Below, piece by piece: positions 1 to 8,486 of a stretch of 64,000 nt of DNA. The first letter of the stretch is position 1. Each line of letters starts with the position of its first letter. Source of the DNA: Rosettibacter sp964572725 (GTDB taxonomy: Bacteria; Bacteroidota; Ignavibacteria; Ignavibacteriales; Melioribacteraceae); assembly GCA_964572725.1 (NCBI GenBank), contig CAZNFW010000008.1, positions 1 to 64,000 on the forward strand. The letters run 5' to 3'. The position numbers were made by a program, and so were the translations under genes. The notes beneath the pieces were generated by a model that saw nothing but the letters and a program-made list of their open reading frames with translations, did not search any database and was not told the origin of the DNA.

Positions 1-1244
1 TTAATAATATTTTCATCAATATGCCAGATTACAATTCCATTGCCCGGAACTGCCCAGTCAAACTCATCAACATCTGTAATTACTCCTGCCAATGTATCTG
101 CATTGCTAAAATTAAATCTTGGTTTATCTTTATCAACATGAAATGTATAACTATTATTCCCAATTTTATAGGTAATAAATACTCCGTCTTTCTTTGCATC
201 TCGTTGTCTATTTTCAATTAAATAATATTCAGAAGAATTAATTGGGATTTTAATAGTAGTAGTATCATTCATTTGAGCTGCGAGCCTTGTAACTATATTA
301 ATTTTTTTATCAGTTTTATCCATAACAACAGGTTCAATCCAACCGAGATAAATTTTTTCCCATGCAGAAGGTTCAGGTGGAAAAGTTCCATTGAAAGCAA
401 AAATTGCATTGCCATCCATTAAACCAAATCTATCAATTGCTGTTACACCGGTTTCTGTGTTAAATAAATCTGGCAAACCAAGATAGCTTGCGATGTTTCC
501 AACTATTAAACCATTAATTGACATTTGGTATAGAATTTTTTCTCCAAATGAATCTATTTCTTTAGATTCTGTTGTCGGTAAAATGATTGTATTTTTTATT
601 GAATAATTTTTGGTTTTAAAACCATCAAAATCATTTCCAAAAATTGATTTTAGAGAAGTTTCACTCAAATAAACTGAAGGCAAATCTCTTTCAATCCCAA
701 GCCTGCCATTTGGATAGTATGCATTACCAACGCCAGCATGAAAAATTGTGAATAGGTCATATTTTGAAAAATCAATATCAGTGTAAATAGAATCTGCAAG
801 GTGCCAAACTTCTTTAGCAAACTTTGCGAGATTAGACAAATCATCAGGATTAGAAGGCGGAGGTGAATAATTTCTCATTATTTGAGAAACTGTTATTACT
901 TTGGGAAGAACAGTATAATCAATATTTAATTTACCATTTGAAACTTTTTTAAAATAATTTTTTGCAAATTCAAGATGATTTTCAAAATACTTAACATCAT
1001 GAGGATACGGGTCTAAAATTGTATCTCCATAATTTTTAGAATAAATTGAGCCAAATTTACCATTACCAAAAGTATTTGGATCATTATCTTCTTTGAATTC
1101 AACAAGGACCGCAAGTATTTTCAAAGTATCTGTAGAATTAAAAACTTTTGGCTTATCAAGTTTTTGCAAAACTCTTAAATTAAAGGACTGAGCAGATAAA
1201 CTGCTCAATCCTGTTAAAAGTAAAATTAAGATTATTTTTTTCAT
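1..1244 (-). CDS. M6 (immune inhibitor A)-like secreted protein lacking HExxH, C-terminus cut by window edge
   Basis: The reading frame is open from an ATG at 1244 to the left window edge, about 414 residues, and the 3' end is not seen. It begins with a lipophilic signal peptide (MKKIILILLLTGLSSLSAQ). Landmarks of M6 metalloproteases are present: GLPDLFNTE followed by GLMDG, SAWEKIYLGW, EYYLIENRQ and GIVIWHID. In active M6 enzymes a zinc-binding HExxH stands just before GLPDL; here residues 249-253 read GNIAS, so both His and the Glu are absent. It is probably a catalytically dead relative with a binding or structural role, exported to the periplasm or surface. It starts 6 bases after the porV stop, so it is likely co-transcribed with the type IX secretion genes. 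Family assignment is by motif only. Confidence 0.72.
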   Translation of the reverse strand, partial: MKKIILILLLTGLSSLSAQSFNLRVLQKLDKPKVFNSTDTLKILAVLVEFKEDNDPNTFGNGKFGSIYSKNYGDTILDPYPHDVKYFENHLEFAKNYFKKVSNGKLNIDYTVLPKVITVSQIMRNYSPPPSNPDDLSNLAKFAKEVWHLADSIYTDIDFSKYDLFTIFHAGVGNAYYPNGRLGIERDLPSVYLSETSLKSIFGNDFDGFKTKNYSIKNTIILPTTESKEIDSFGEKILYQMSINGLIVGNIASYLGLPDLFNTETGVTAIDRFGLMDGNAIFAFNGTFPPEPSAWEKIYLGWIEPVVMDKTDKKINIVTRLAAQMNDTTTIKIPINSSEYYLIENRQRDAKKDGVFITYKIGNNSYTFHVDKDKPRFNFSNADTLAGVITDVDEFDWAVPGNGIVIWHIDENII

Positions 1245-1250
1245 AAGAGA

Positions 1251-2441
1251 TTAAATTCCGCGAGGAAATCCTAATTGTTTTTGAGGTATTGCTCCCCATC
1301 CAATAAGTAAAGTAAATCTTAAGGTATTATTGAGAGGGTGATTTTCACCATTTTTGAAAACATCTGTTGTAAGGTAACTAAAATCAAAACCATACATATC
1401 GTATCGTATGCCTGCACCAAGAGTAACAAATTTTCTGTTGCCAAATGCAGGGTCTTCATAGAAAAATCCTGCACGCAGTGCAAACATAAAATCACCTGGT
1501 TGTCCATACCAGTACTCTATTCCTGCAGAAGTATTAATATCACGAATCTCTTCTCCAATTGGTTGATCTGCCCATGCTGTAAAAATTGCTTCATAGAAAT
1601 CTTTTCTTTTTTTCTTTACAGTATTAGTTGTATCTACCTGTCCTCTAAAAGCTTCGCCTTTATCAACAAGAAGTTTACTGAAATCAAGAGTTAAAGTTAG
1701 GGAATTAAAATCATCTTGAAACAATCTTGTTGCAATGCCTAATCTAAAGTTTGTAGGAATTGGGTCTGCCTGTGCCTGATCAATGTAATAAATTTTTGGT
1801 CCTAAATTACTAAGATTCATTCCAATACTAAACCTGTTTCCCATATCGCCAATTAAAGGTAAATTAAATTTTTCCGGCCGCCACATTGCACCAATATCGA
1901 AACTTACAGTAGTAGCAACTCCTTTGCCTTGTTCTTGTTCAGTAGGTTTATCTGCAAGACGGCTGTGAATTAATCTAAAATTAAATCCTAAACCCCAGTC
2001 ATTACTTAACTTTGTAGCATAACCAACAGTCAAAGCAGCATCATAAGATCTGAAAGTTCCAACAGGTTCAGGCGAATTTGATAATGTTCGAACAAATTCT
2101 CCGTAATTCATATATGTAACACTTGCAGTAATACTACCGCTTAAATCTTCAATGTATTGTCTGTAAGTTGCATAGTCGTAGAATAAATCGAGGTGAAATT
2201 CAGGAAGCCAATTACTGTGAGTAAAGCTGACTTCTGATCCAGTTAAAAATGCAATACCTGCGGGATTCCAGAAGATTGCTGCTGAATTGTCTGCAAGTCC
2301 AGTACCTGATTCACCTATTCCACCTGCTCTTGAATCTGGCGCAATTAATAAAAATGGTAATGCTGCTTCGCCCTGTGCATTAATTTTCTCAAAACCTAAA
2401 AACATAAAAGTCAGCATCATAATCATCATTATTCTTTTCAT
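1251..2441 (-). CDS. porV: Type IX secretion outer-membrane protein PorV (PorV/PorQ family)
   Basis: 396 residues with a signal peptide (to about residue 22, ending KINAQ) followed by the family hallmark LPFLLIAPDSRAGGIGE and FWNPAGIAFL, then alternating strands of a FadL-like 14-strand barrel. In the known type IX system PorV shuttles cargo from the SprA translocon to the sortase PorU at the outer membrane. Here it lies 73 bases downstream of the porU homologue on the same strand, the arrangement seen in Bacteroidota, which supports PorV over a generic PorQ-like paralogue. GGAGGAA lies just before the ATG. No key region appears missing. Confidence 0.85.
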   Translation of the reverse strand: MKRIMMIMMLTFMFLGFEKINAQGEAALPFLLIAPDSRAGGIGESGTGLADNSAAIFWNPAGIAFLTGSEVSFTHSNWLPEFHLDLFYDYATYRQYIEDLSGSITASVTYMNYGEFVRTLSNSPEPVGTFRSYDAALTVGYATKLSNDWGLGFNFRLIHSRLADKPTEQEQGKGVATTVSFDIGAMWRPEKFNLPLIGDMGNRFSIGMNLSNLGPKIYYIDQAQADPIPTNFRLGIATRLFQDDFNSLTLTLDFSKLLVDKGEAFRGQVDTTNTVKKKRKDFYEAIFTAWADQPIGEEIRDINTSAGIEYWYGQPGDFMFALRAGFFYEDPAFGNRKFVTLGAGIRYDMYGFDFSYLTTDVFKNGENHPLNNTLRFTLLIGWGAIPQKQLGFPRGI

Positions 2442-2514
2442 GTGTTCCTCCTGATTATATATTGAATAATATTTAGCTAAATTTTTTATTCGAAAAAAAT
2501 ATAAAATTTATTAT

Positions 2515-5500
2515 TTATCTAATAACTGCAAGTTTTCCAAGTGCACTGTTTTTAATTTTTCCATCAGAAGATTCAACTAAAATTTTATAAAGATAAGTTC
2601 CATTAGCAATTGCATTGCCATCATTGTCTCTTCCATCCCAATCAATTTTTACAAATTTATCAATGATATTATTTTCTTCTATTTCTTTAATTAATCTCCC
2701 TGTAACAGAATATATTTTTAATTTTACATTAACTGAAGAAGAAATATTATGCTGAAAAGTAAAAGTAGTAAAAGATGAAAAGGGATTTGGGAAGTTATAA
2801 ACATTTCTAATACTTAATCCTTCCTCAGGTGAAACGACAGTAAAATATGCTTCTTCCGAAGAAAAATTATTAAAAACATCCCATGCTTTAATTTTTATTT
2901 TGTAATCTCCTGGCTGATATGAAGTAAACTTATATTTTATTACACCGGATTTGCCAGCCGAATTTAAATCTCCAATAAAGTAATTTGTAAAATCAATAGC
3001 ATTATTCTCATCATCATTAATTATACCTTCCAATTTATGACCAATGCCTGCTCCTGTAGTATTAATACCTGTCTGATCTTTAAGCCGAACTATTAAAGTA
3101 AAATCAGGATTGACAAGATAAGAATTTTCGAAAGATTCATTATCAAAGTAAATTTGAATTTCTGGACCTTTGCCGTCATTAACTGCATTTGGGTTTGTAC
3201 CTCCTACGATTATATCTCCAGTATAACCAATGCCATCAATTTCATTATTGAAAATATATGCTGTAATTTTTCCATTTTTATTTTCATATGATATATCTTT
3301 TGGTACAACAAATTCTGTTTGAAATTTACCATCACTTACTGTAGTTCTTCCTCTGTAGATGAGTCCGCCCGGCATAACCGCAACATAATTCATCTCTTTG
3401 AATTCAATTAGTTTATCAGAATCAAAAACGCTGATTATTGCTTCTCCATTAAAATTTAGTTGTGAATTACGAGAATCTTTAACAGTTCCATTAATTTTTA
3501 CTTCTCCAAGTGCATTAATCTGAACAAATGAATTTAGAGTTTTACCATTAATTGAATCAATAGATGTTGACAAAATTGGTTCATTTAATCTAAGAGTGGG
3601 GTCACCAAAAAGATGAAATTTTTCGTCGTTAGGTTGAGTTCTAATTTGTTTTGTTAAGTAGAAAGCTTTTCCAATCGGCATTGGCAATTCTTTATCTCGA
3701 GTAAATAAATATCCATAAAAAGTATTGTTAATTTCAGCATTTGCGTCAGCATAAACTACGCGTGCAGCAGTAAAAGCTCCAATTGCACCGCTATTTGGCA
3801 TATTAATCATAATTTCTGTTGAACTTTGTTCATCCGGGTCATCATATTTCCCAAAATCACAAGTAGCTGCAGTAAGGAAAAAATAATCTTGATTTTTTAA
3901 TTGTGGAATTGTTGATGCTTTTTCAAAAACATATTCATGAGCCCATGTATTTGGATTTCCATGACCAATCCAGTTCAAAATTAATGTGCCATTGTTAATT
4001 GCATTAATTATTGCTTTGTTAACATCCGGTTTTCTTCTACCCAATCCTGTGTATACAGTAGGATAAGCAGCTAAATAAATTTTATTCTGTGTAAAATATT
4101 TTGGTACTTTATATAAAGATAAATACTCTGATTGCCTTGTATGCAAATTACCATCATCACGACCAACTGCTTGAGGACCATCATCTGCTACCAATGTTAT
4201 TGTTGAACGCCAAATTCCTTTTTCAAGATTATTTTCATAATCAATAATTTTATTAACTACAGATTCAGCATCTGCTTCAGATTGAACATTTAATCTTCCT
4301 ATTGCAAGATCTACTTTATTATCAAATCCTGAAACTCTTCCATAATAATCATCCATTACATACGATGCAATCTCATCTAATGATTCAACTGTTTGATAAG
4401 TAGGAACAAAATTTTTATCTACACTTTCTTTAATTGTATTTAAATAATCATAATCTCCATCCCCAAATAAAAGAACATAAAATGGTTTTTTCTGCCAATT
4501 ATCATAAGCATATTTTAAAAAATTTCTTATGGATGTAGGATCAAGTAAACCTCCTGAAAATTCATTCATAATATCATCAACATAATAAATCGATGTTGTT
4601 AACTTATACGGAGATTGATTTGCTCTATAATTTGCATAACGTTCAACTTGATTACGGAAAAATTTATTGGAGATAATTATTAATTCGCTTCCAGCAGTGT
4701 TAATTGTAATGTCAGTTATATTAATGCTTGTTGTATTTTGTGGTGTTTTAAATGCATTAGGGTTAACAGCAATATATTTAGAAACTTTGTTTTTCAATTC
4801 ATTCGACTGAAACTTAATTTCACCTCCACTTATAAAAGCACCATCAATTAATTTTACATCCCAGCTATCTGTTACATCAAATACAAAAATATTGCTGTTA
4901 GAAAAATTTGTAACTCTGTATTCTATAGTTCCTGTAGTATCTTTAGAAAAGAATAATAAAAAATCACCTGCGGCTTCTAATTTTCTTTTATATTCAATTT
5001 CAAAATAATCGAGATAAACTTTAATACCACTGGATACAGTATTAATTGAAATCTTTAAATTGCTTCTTTCATCTGTAAGATTTCCTTCATAAAAAGCACT
5101 CCCAAAATCTGCTCGCCCATAATAGTAATCATAAATTCTATCTATGTAACCTGTGTATATTAACTTATTGCTCTCACTAATTGAATAATTTACAATTGAA
5201 GCAGAAGCATTAATTAATCTAAAATTATAATTCACCTTTGAATTTGGCAGAATACCTGTTAAAGTTGTAATATAATTTCTGCTGTTTCTTGCTCCGCTGA
5301 ATTCATCTCCATAATATTCTCTCCCTGTAGGTCCTGCTTTTATACTGTCCTTATCATAGCTTTTATATGCTAATGTATATTGTTGTTGAGAAACATTCGA
5401 TAAGTTTAAAGATGATTTCAAAGAAACTCTTTTCCCATTAGTTTTGCCATAAGTTAACCAGTAATAACTTTTCTTTGTATATGGATGTTTAACTCGAACT

Positions 5501-6447
5501 ATTTTTCTTGCATTGGTATCATATTCCCAAGCCTCTGTATTTCTTCCATAAAATAATATATAATCCGATTGATCAAATTTACCATCATTTTCTCCATTAA
5601 CATAAATTGCAATTTCTTTAAAGCCAATATTATTCTGATTCAAAAAATTTTCTGGCAGTGCATAACCACAGATACTGAAAACCTGAATTGTTTTTGGATC
5701 TACAGCGTTTACATCTATTCCTAAATTTTGTAAGAAATTTCTATCAATTTTATAAATGCCTTCTTCAGGAATTTCAAATCTATACCATGTCCCGCTTGTA
5801 AGAATTGCATTTGAGCTTTTAAATAATTTTGTTTGAGGCATCCCCCAGTTTTTTGCTATATCCCAGTTCAATATTATATGACGAAGAAAATCTTCCCTTA
5901 CTAATTCGAAATTTTCTCGAGATCGACTATAGTTCACACTTACAACAATTTTTTTATATATTCTTGTAATTTTTTTCTGAAAATCAACTTGAAGCGGATA
6001 AATTCTAATTGATTGCACAGGAAGATTTCTGACCAAGCCATATTCTCCAAAAGTAACTAAATCTATATTTAATGAATTATTATTTGAGAAATAAATTATA
6101 GAATCTCTGGTATTTAAATTTTTTGGGATAAAAATTCCTGATAAATCTTCATATTCAGAGGAAATAACTTGAATAGTATTTCCAAATTCAGAAGGCACGC
6201 CAAGATTAATTTCACGAACAGGTAGTTTTGGAGTATTATCTTTAGATATAAAATCAATAAAAGTATTTTGTATTGAAAGTTTTAAATACTTTTCGCCATT
6301 CAAATAAATAAATGAAGTATCTAAAATAATTGGATTATACTCAAATACAATTGAATTTGAATTCGAGGCGAGAACCTTAATATCTTGAGTGTGAACTGTA
6401 ACATTTAAAATAAAAAGGAGAAATATTATAGAGAATTTTGTTTTCAT
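2515..6447 (-). CDS. porU: Type IX secretion sortase PorU (C25 peptidase family)
   Basis: 1310 residues with a signal peptide (about 1-20). The central part (about 590-980) is a gingipain-like C25 domain: candidate catalytic His829 in LNWIGHGNPNTW and Cys863 in LTAATCDFGKYDDP, the usual His...Cys order and spacing. Beta-rich regions follow, then a type A C-terminal sorting domain from about residue 1215 (NVYNFPNPFSSFTTF to the C-terminus), with FlgD-like strand features (DWDGRDNDGNAIANGTYLYK). Known role: PorU removes the C-terminal signal of type IX cargo and attaches the cargo to a lipid anchor. Its own sorting domain fits export by the same route. porV follows directly. Start by the signal peptide; the upstream 135 bases are AT-rich. 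Confidence 0.9.
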   Translation of the reverse strand: MKTKFSIIFLLFILNVTVHTQDIKVLASNSNSIVFEYNPIILDTSFIYLNGEKYLKLSIQNTFIDFISKDNTPKLPVREINLGVPSEFGNTIQVISSEYEDLSGIFIPKNLNTRDSIIYFSNNNSLNIDLVTFGEYGLVRNLPVQSIRIYPLQVDFQKKITRIYKKIVVSVNYSRSRENFELVREDFLRHIILNWDIAKNWGMPQTKLFKSSNAILTSGTWYRFEIPEEGIYKIDRNFLQNLGIDVNAVDPKTIQVFSICGYALPENFLNQNNIGFKEIAIYVNGENDGKFDQSDYILFYGRNTEAWEYDTNARKIVRVKHPYTKKSYYWLTYGKTNGKRVSLKSSLNLSNVSQQQYTLAYKSYDKDSIKAGPTGREYYGDEFSGARNSRNYITTLTGILPNSKVNYNFRLINASASIVNYSISESNKLIYTGYIDRIYDYYYGRADFGSAFYEGNLTDERSNLKISINTVSSGIKVYLDYFEIEYKRKLEAAGDFLLFFSKDTTGTIEYRVTNFSNSNIFVFDVTDSWDVKLIDGAFISGGEIKFQSNELKNKVSKYIAVNPNAFKTPQNTTSINITDITINTAGSELIIISNKFFRNQVERYANYRANQSPYKLTTSIYYVDDIMNEFSGGLLDPTSIRNFLKYAYDNWQKKPFYVLLFGDGDYDYLNTIKESVDKNFVPTYQTVESLDEIASYVMDDYYGRVSGFDNKVDLAIGRLNVQSEADAESVVNKIIDYENNLEKGIWRSTITLVADDGPQAVGRDDGNLHTRQSEYLSLYKVPKYFTQNKIYLAAYPTVYTGLGRRKPDVNKAIINAINNGTLILNWIGHGNPNTWAHEYVFEKASTIPQLKNQDYFFLTAATCDFGKYDDPDEQSSTEIMINMPNSGAIGAFTAARVVYADANAEINNTFYGYLFTRDKELPMPIGKAFYLTKQIRTQPNDEKFHLFGDPTLRLNEPILSTSIDSINGKTLNSFVQINALGEVKINGTVKDSRNSQLNFNGEAIISVFDSDKLIEFKEMNYVAVMPGGLIYRGRTTVSDGKFQTEFVVPKDISYENKNGKITAYIFNNEIDGIGYTGDIIVGGTNPNAVNDGKGPEIQIYFDNESFENSYLVNPDFTLIVRLKDQTGINTTGAGIGHKLEGIINDDENNAIDFTNYFIGDLNSAGKSGVIKYKFTSYQPGDYKIKIKAWDVFNNFSSEEAYFTVVSPEEGLSIRNVYNFPNPFSSFTTFTFQHNISSSVNVKLKIYSVTGRLIKEIEENNIIDKFVKIDWDGRDNDGNAIANGTYLYKILVESSDGKIKNSALGKLAVIR

Positions 6448-6581
6448 CAGAACTAATTTCTTATTGATTAACTTTTTCCAATTTTAGTTCATTAACAGTA
6501 AATAAACTCTCTATAATATATCTCCACAAATTTGGTAGCAAATTTAGACAAAATAAATGTTACTTGTCAAGCTAATAATAA

Positions 6582-7151
6582 TTATAGACCAAGCAGTTCT
6601 TTGTTTTTTTTCATTGCATCAATACAAAATTGTATATGTTCTTCAAGAGGAATTCCTAATTCCTGTGCACCTTTAATAATGTCTTCTCTACTAACAGCTC
6701 TTGCAAAAGCTTTATCTTTCATTTTTTTAATTACAGATTTTACTTCAACCTCATCAATTGTTTTTGATGGTCTTACATAAGCAACAGCTGTAATAAAGCC
6801 AGCTAATTCATCGCATGCATATAAAACTTTTTTTAATAAAGTATCTCTTTGTATATTGGTATAATCTGCATGAGATAATATTGAATCAATGAATTCCTGT
6901 TCAAATCCAAGCTGCTTTAGAATTTCAGCACCTTTATAAGGATGTTCTTCTGCGGTAGGATATTTTTCATAATCAAAGTCATGAAGAAGTGCTACATTAC
7001 CCCAGTAATCAATATCCTCACCAAATTTTTCCGCATATGCACGTACACAGGATTCAACGGCATAAGCATGTTTGATAAGACTTTCGCTTTTGGTATACTG
7101 TTTTAATAGTGTGAGACAATATTCTCTGTTTCGCATTATATCATTTTTCAT
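6582..7151 (-). CDS. HD-domain phosphohydrolase
   Basis: About 189 residues from the chosen ATG at 7151. HD-superfamily metal ligands are visible: H (LIKHAYAVE), HD (ALLHDFDYEKYP), H (EEHPYKG) and a later H (ILSHADY), with D in ACDELAGF. These match small HDIG-type hydrolases of unknown substrate, common next to housekeeping genes. An in-frame ATG at 7181 would add ten residues but overlaps the end of nth and has no ribosome-binding site; the ATG at 7151 lies five bases after the nth stop, so co-translation with nth is likely. Substrate cannot be stated. Confidence 0.75.
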   Translation of the reverse strand: MKNDIMRNREYCLTLLKQYTKSESLIKHAYAVESCVRAYAEKFGEDIDYWGNVALLHDFDYEKYPTAEEHPYKGAEILKQLGFEQEFIDSILSHADYTNIQRDTLLKKVLYACDELAGFITAVAYVRPSKTIDEVEVKSVIKKMKDKAFARAVSREDIIKGAQELGIPLEEHIQFCIDAMKKNKELLGL

Positions 7152-7156
7152 AGTTC

Positions 7157-7804
7157 TTAATTTAATTTTGCTGATGGACAATATTTATTTATTACACATT
7201 CAGAACATTTTGGTCTTCTTGCTATGCAAACTTTTCTTCCATGATTAATTAAAAGATTTGAAGATACAATCCAATATTTTTCAGGCAGTAGTTCTTTTAA
7301 TCTAAATTCTATTTTAACCGGGTCATTTGTATCAACAAAACCAAGTAAATTAGTTAATCTTGTAACATGAGTATCAACAGCAATAGAAGGGATATTAAAA
7401 GCATTGCCTGCAACTACAGATGCAGTTTTTCTTCCAACTCCGGGAAGCTTACAAAGTTCATCAAAATTTTTTGGGACTTTTCCATTAAATCTTTCAACAA
7501 GTGCGGAACAACATTTAATTATACTTTTGGTTTTTTGTTTATAAAATCCTGTTGAATAAATTTCTTTCTCAATTACATCTGGTGATACTGATAAAAAATC
7601 TTCTGGTTTTTTGTATTTCTTAAATAAATCTTTAGTTACCTGATTAACTCTTTCATCTGTACATTGAGCTGAAAGAATAGTAGCAATTAAAAGCTGAAAT
7701 GGGTTAGAATAATTTAGAGCTGTTTTTGCATTGGGATATTCTTTAAGAAGCAATTCAATTATTTTTTTAATTCGCTTTTTTTCTTCTTCTAATTTATTTG
7801 TCAT
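7157..7804 (-). CDS. nth: Endonuclease III, DNA glycosylase/AP lyase
   Basis: 215 residues, normal for Nth. The helix-hairpin-helix LPGVGRKTASVVAG carries catalytic Lys126, Asp144 lies in AVDTHV, and the C-terminus has the [4Fe-4S] cluster motif C-x6-C-x2-C-x5-C (CIARRPKCSECVINKYC). It removes oxidised pyrimidines from DNA in base-excision repair. The gene leads a two-gene unit with the HD protein. Everything needed for activity is present. Confidence 0.95.
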   Translation of the reverse strand: MTNKLEEEKKRIKKIIELLLKEYPNAKTALNYSNPFQLLIATILSAQCTDERVNQVTKDLFKKYKKPEDFLSVSPDVIEKEIYSTGFYKQKTKSIIKCCSALVERFNGKVPKNFDELCKLPGVGRKTASVVAGNAFNIPSIAVDTHVTRLTNLLGFVDTNDPVKIEFRLKELLPEKYWIVSSNLLINHGRKVCIARRPKCSECVINKYCPSAKLN

Positions 7805-7944
7805 TAAGAAATTCGTTTTAATTATTTTAAATTAGTTCAAAAGTTGATATCCAAATTTTAGCTAAGAAATTAATTTAGATACATTCTCATAAAAATTTTT
7901 GGATCATTAAAAATTAATTCTTTTATCAGTTATAACACTTTTAT

Positions 7945-8003
7945 TTACACATGCGGTATTTCTTCAAAGGAACCTTTCGGGAGAACCCGTGATCTCCGCC
8001 TTG
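7945..8003 (-). repeat. Degenerate tRNA-Glu 3'-half repeat
   Basis: On the minus strand this starts CAAGGCGGAGATCACGGG, identical to tRNA-Glu positions 36 onward, keeps TTCTCCCGAA of the T-loop insert, then diverges (AGGTTCCTTTGAAGAAAT) and ends ACCGCATGTG in place of CCCGTATGCGC. It follows the preceding 3' end after only CGAA, giving a 64-base period with the unit at 8008-8061. It has no 5' half and cannot make a tRNA. It is either a scar of recombination at the tRNA or the decayed last unit of an array. Confidence 0.8.
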
Positions 8004-8007
8004 TTCG

Positions 8008-8061
8008 TAGCGCATACGGGATTCCTCCAAAGGAGTCCCTTCGGGAGAACCCGTGATCTCC
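8008..8061 (-). pseudogene. 3' part of tRNA-Glu(CTC)-like copy with T-loop insert, cut by assembly gap
   Basis: The minus strand reads GGAGATCACGGGTTC, then the 22-nt insert, then GAATCCCGTATGCGCTA, identical to the complete copy at 8487-8582. It abuts the N run. The last 12 bases before the gap (8050-8061) are repeated right after it (8162-8173), so the two flanks may be one gene: 54 bases from 8162-8215 plus 42 from 8008-8049 give 96, exactly the length of the complete copy. Alternatively the gap hides further 64-base units. Confidence 0.75.
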
Positions 8062-8161
8062 NNNNNNNNNNNNNNNNNNNNNNNNNNNNNNNNNNNNNNN
8101 NNNNNNNNNNNNNNNNNNNNNNNNNNNNNNNNNNNNNNNNNNNNNNNNNNNNNNNNNNNNN
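8062..8161. other. Assembly gap of 100 N inside tRNA-like array
   Basis: Exactly 100 N, a common default for gaps of unknown size. It falls in the middle of a tRNA-Glu-like repeat and its flanks share 12 bases, so it is most easily explained by repeats that short reads could not resolve. Confidence 0.95.
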
Positions 8162-8215
8162 CCCGTGATCTCCGCCTTGAGAGGGCGGCGTCCTGAACCA
8201 CTAGACGAATGCGCC
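8162..8215 (-). pseudogene. 5' part of tRNA-Glu(CTC)-like copy, cut by assembly gap
   Basis: The minus strand starts GGCGCATTCGTCTAGTGG at 8215 and runs through the D arm and the anticodon arm (CCGCC-CTCTCAA-GGCGG, anticodon CTC) to ACGGG of the T stem, where the gap begins. It is identical over its length to the copy at 8487-8582. Its 5' end lies four bases after the stop of the GIY-YIG gene, so transcription of that gene would run straight into it. Confidence 0.8.
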
Positions 8216-8219
8216 ATCT

Positions 8220-8462
8220 TTATATAATCCCTTTTTCTTTTAACCACCTATATCCTTCAATAGTCTTAAAATACTTTTCTCTTCTCATTGCTTCTTTTCT
8301 CGTCTCATACCTTTCATAATAATGTATTTCATATGGCAGATGTCCTTTTGTATATCTTACTTTTCCCAAATTATGTTCTTTCAATCTTTTTTCTATATCT
8401 GCAGTTGAACCGTAATAATAAGTTCCATCTCTTTTGCTCTTCAAAATATAGACAAAATACAT
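8220..8462 (-). CDS. Small stand-alone GIY-YIG endonuclease, lodged between two tRNA-Glu-like genes
   Basis: 80 residues forming a single GIY-YIG domain: FVYILKS and TYYYGSTAD are the two motif strands, followed by the conserved Arg (EKRLKEHN), a Tyr (YEIHYYE) and the metal-binding Glu (AMRREKYFK). No DNA-binding or UvrC domain is attached. Such short GIY-YIG proteins are common in Bacteroidota and their role is not established; larger relatives include homing endonucleases. The ATG is 24 bases after the 3' end of one tRNA-like copy, and the stop is four bases before the next, so the gene is part of the array. The active-site residues look intact. Target unknown. Confidence 0.85.
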   Translation of the reverse strand: MYFVYILKSKRDGTYYYGSTADIEKRLKEHNLGKVRYTKGHLPYEIHYYERYETRKEAMRREKYFKTIEGYRWLKEKGII

Positions 8463-8486
8463 TTCATACTTAATTCTAATTTTTTG

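Noticed and set aside
7941..8247. Open frames of 86 and 100 codons across the tRNA array and the N run
   Set aside because: They translate tRNA sequence and undetermined bases and have no protein-like composition.
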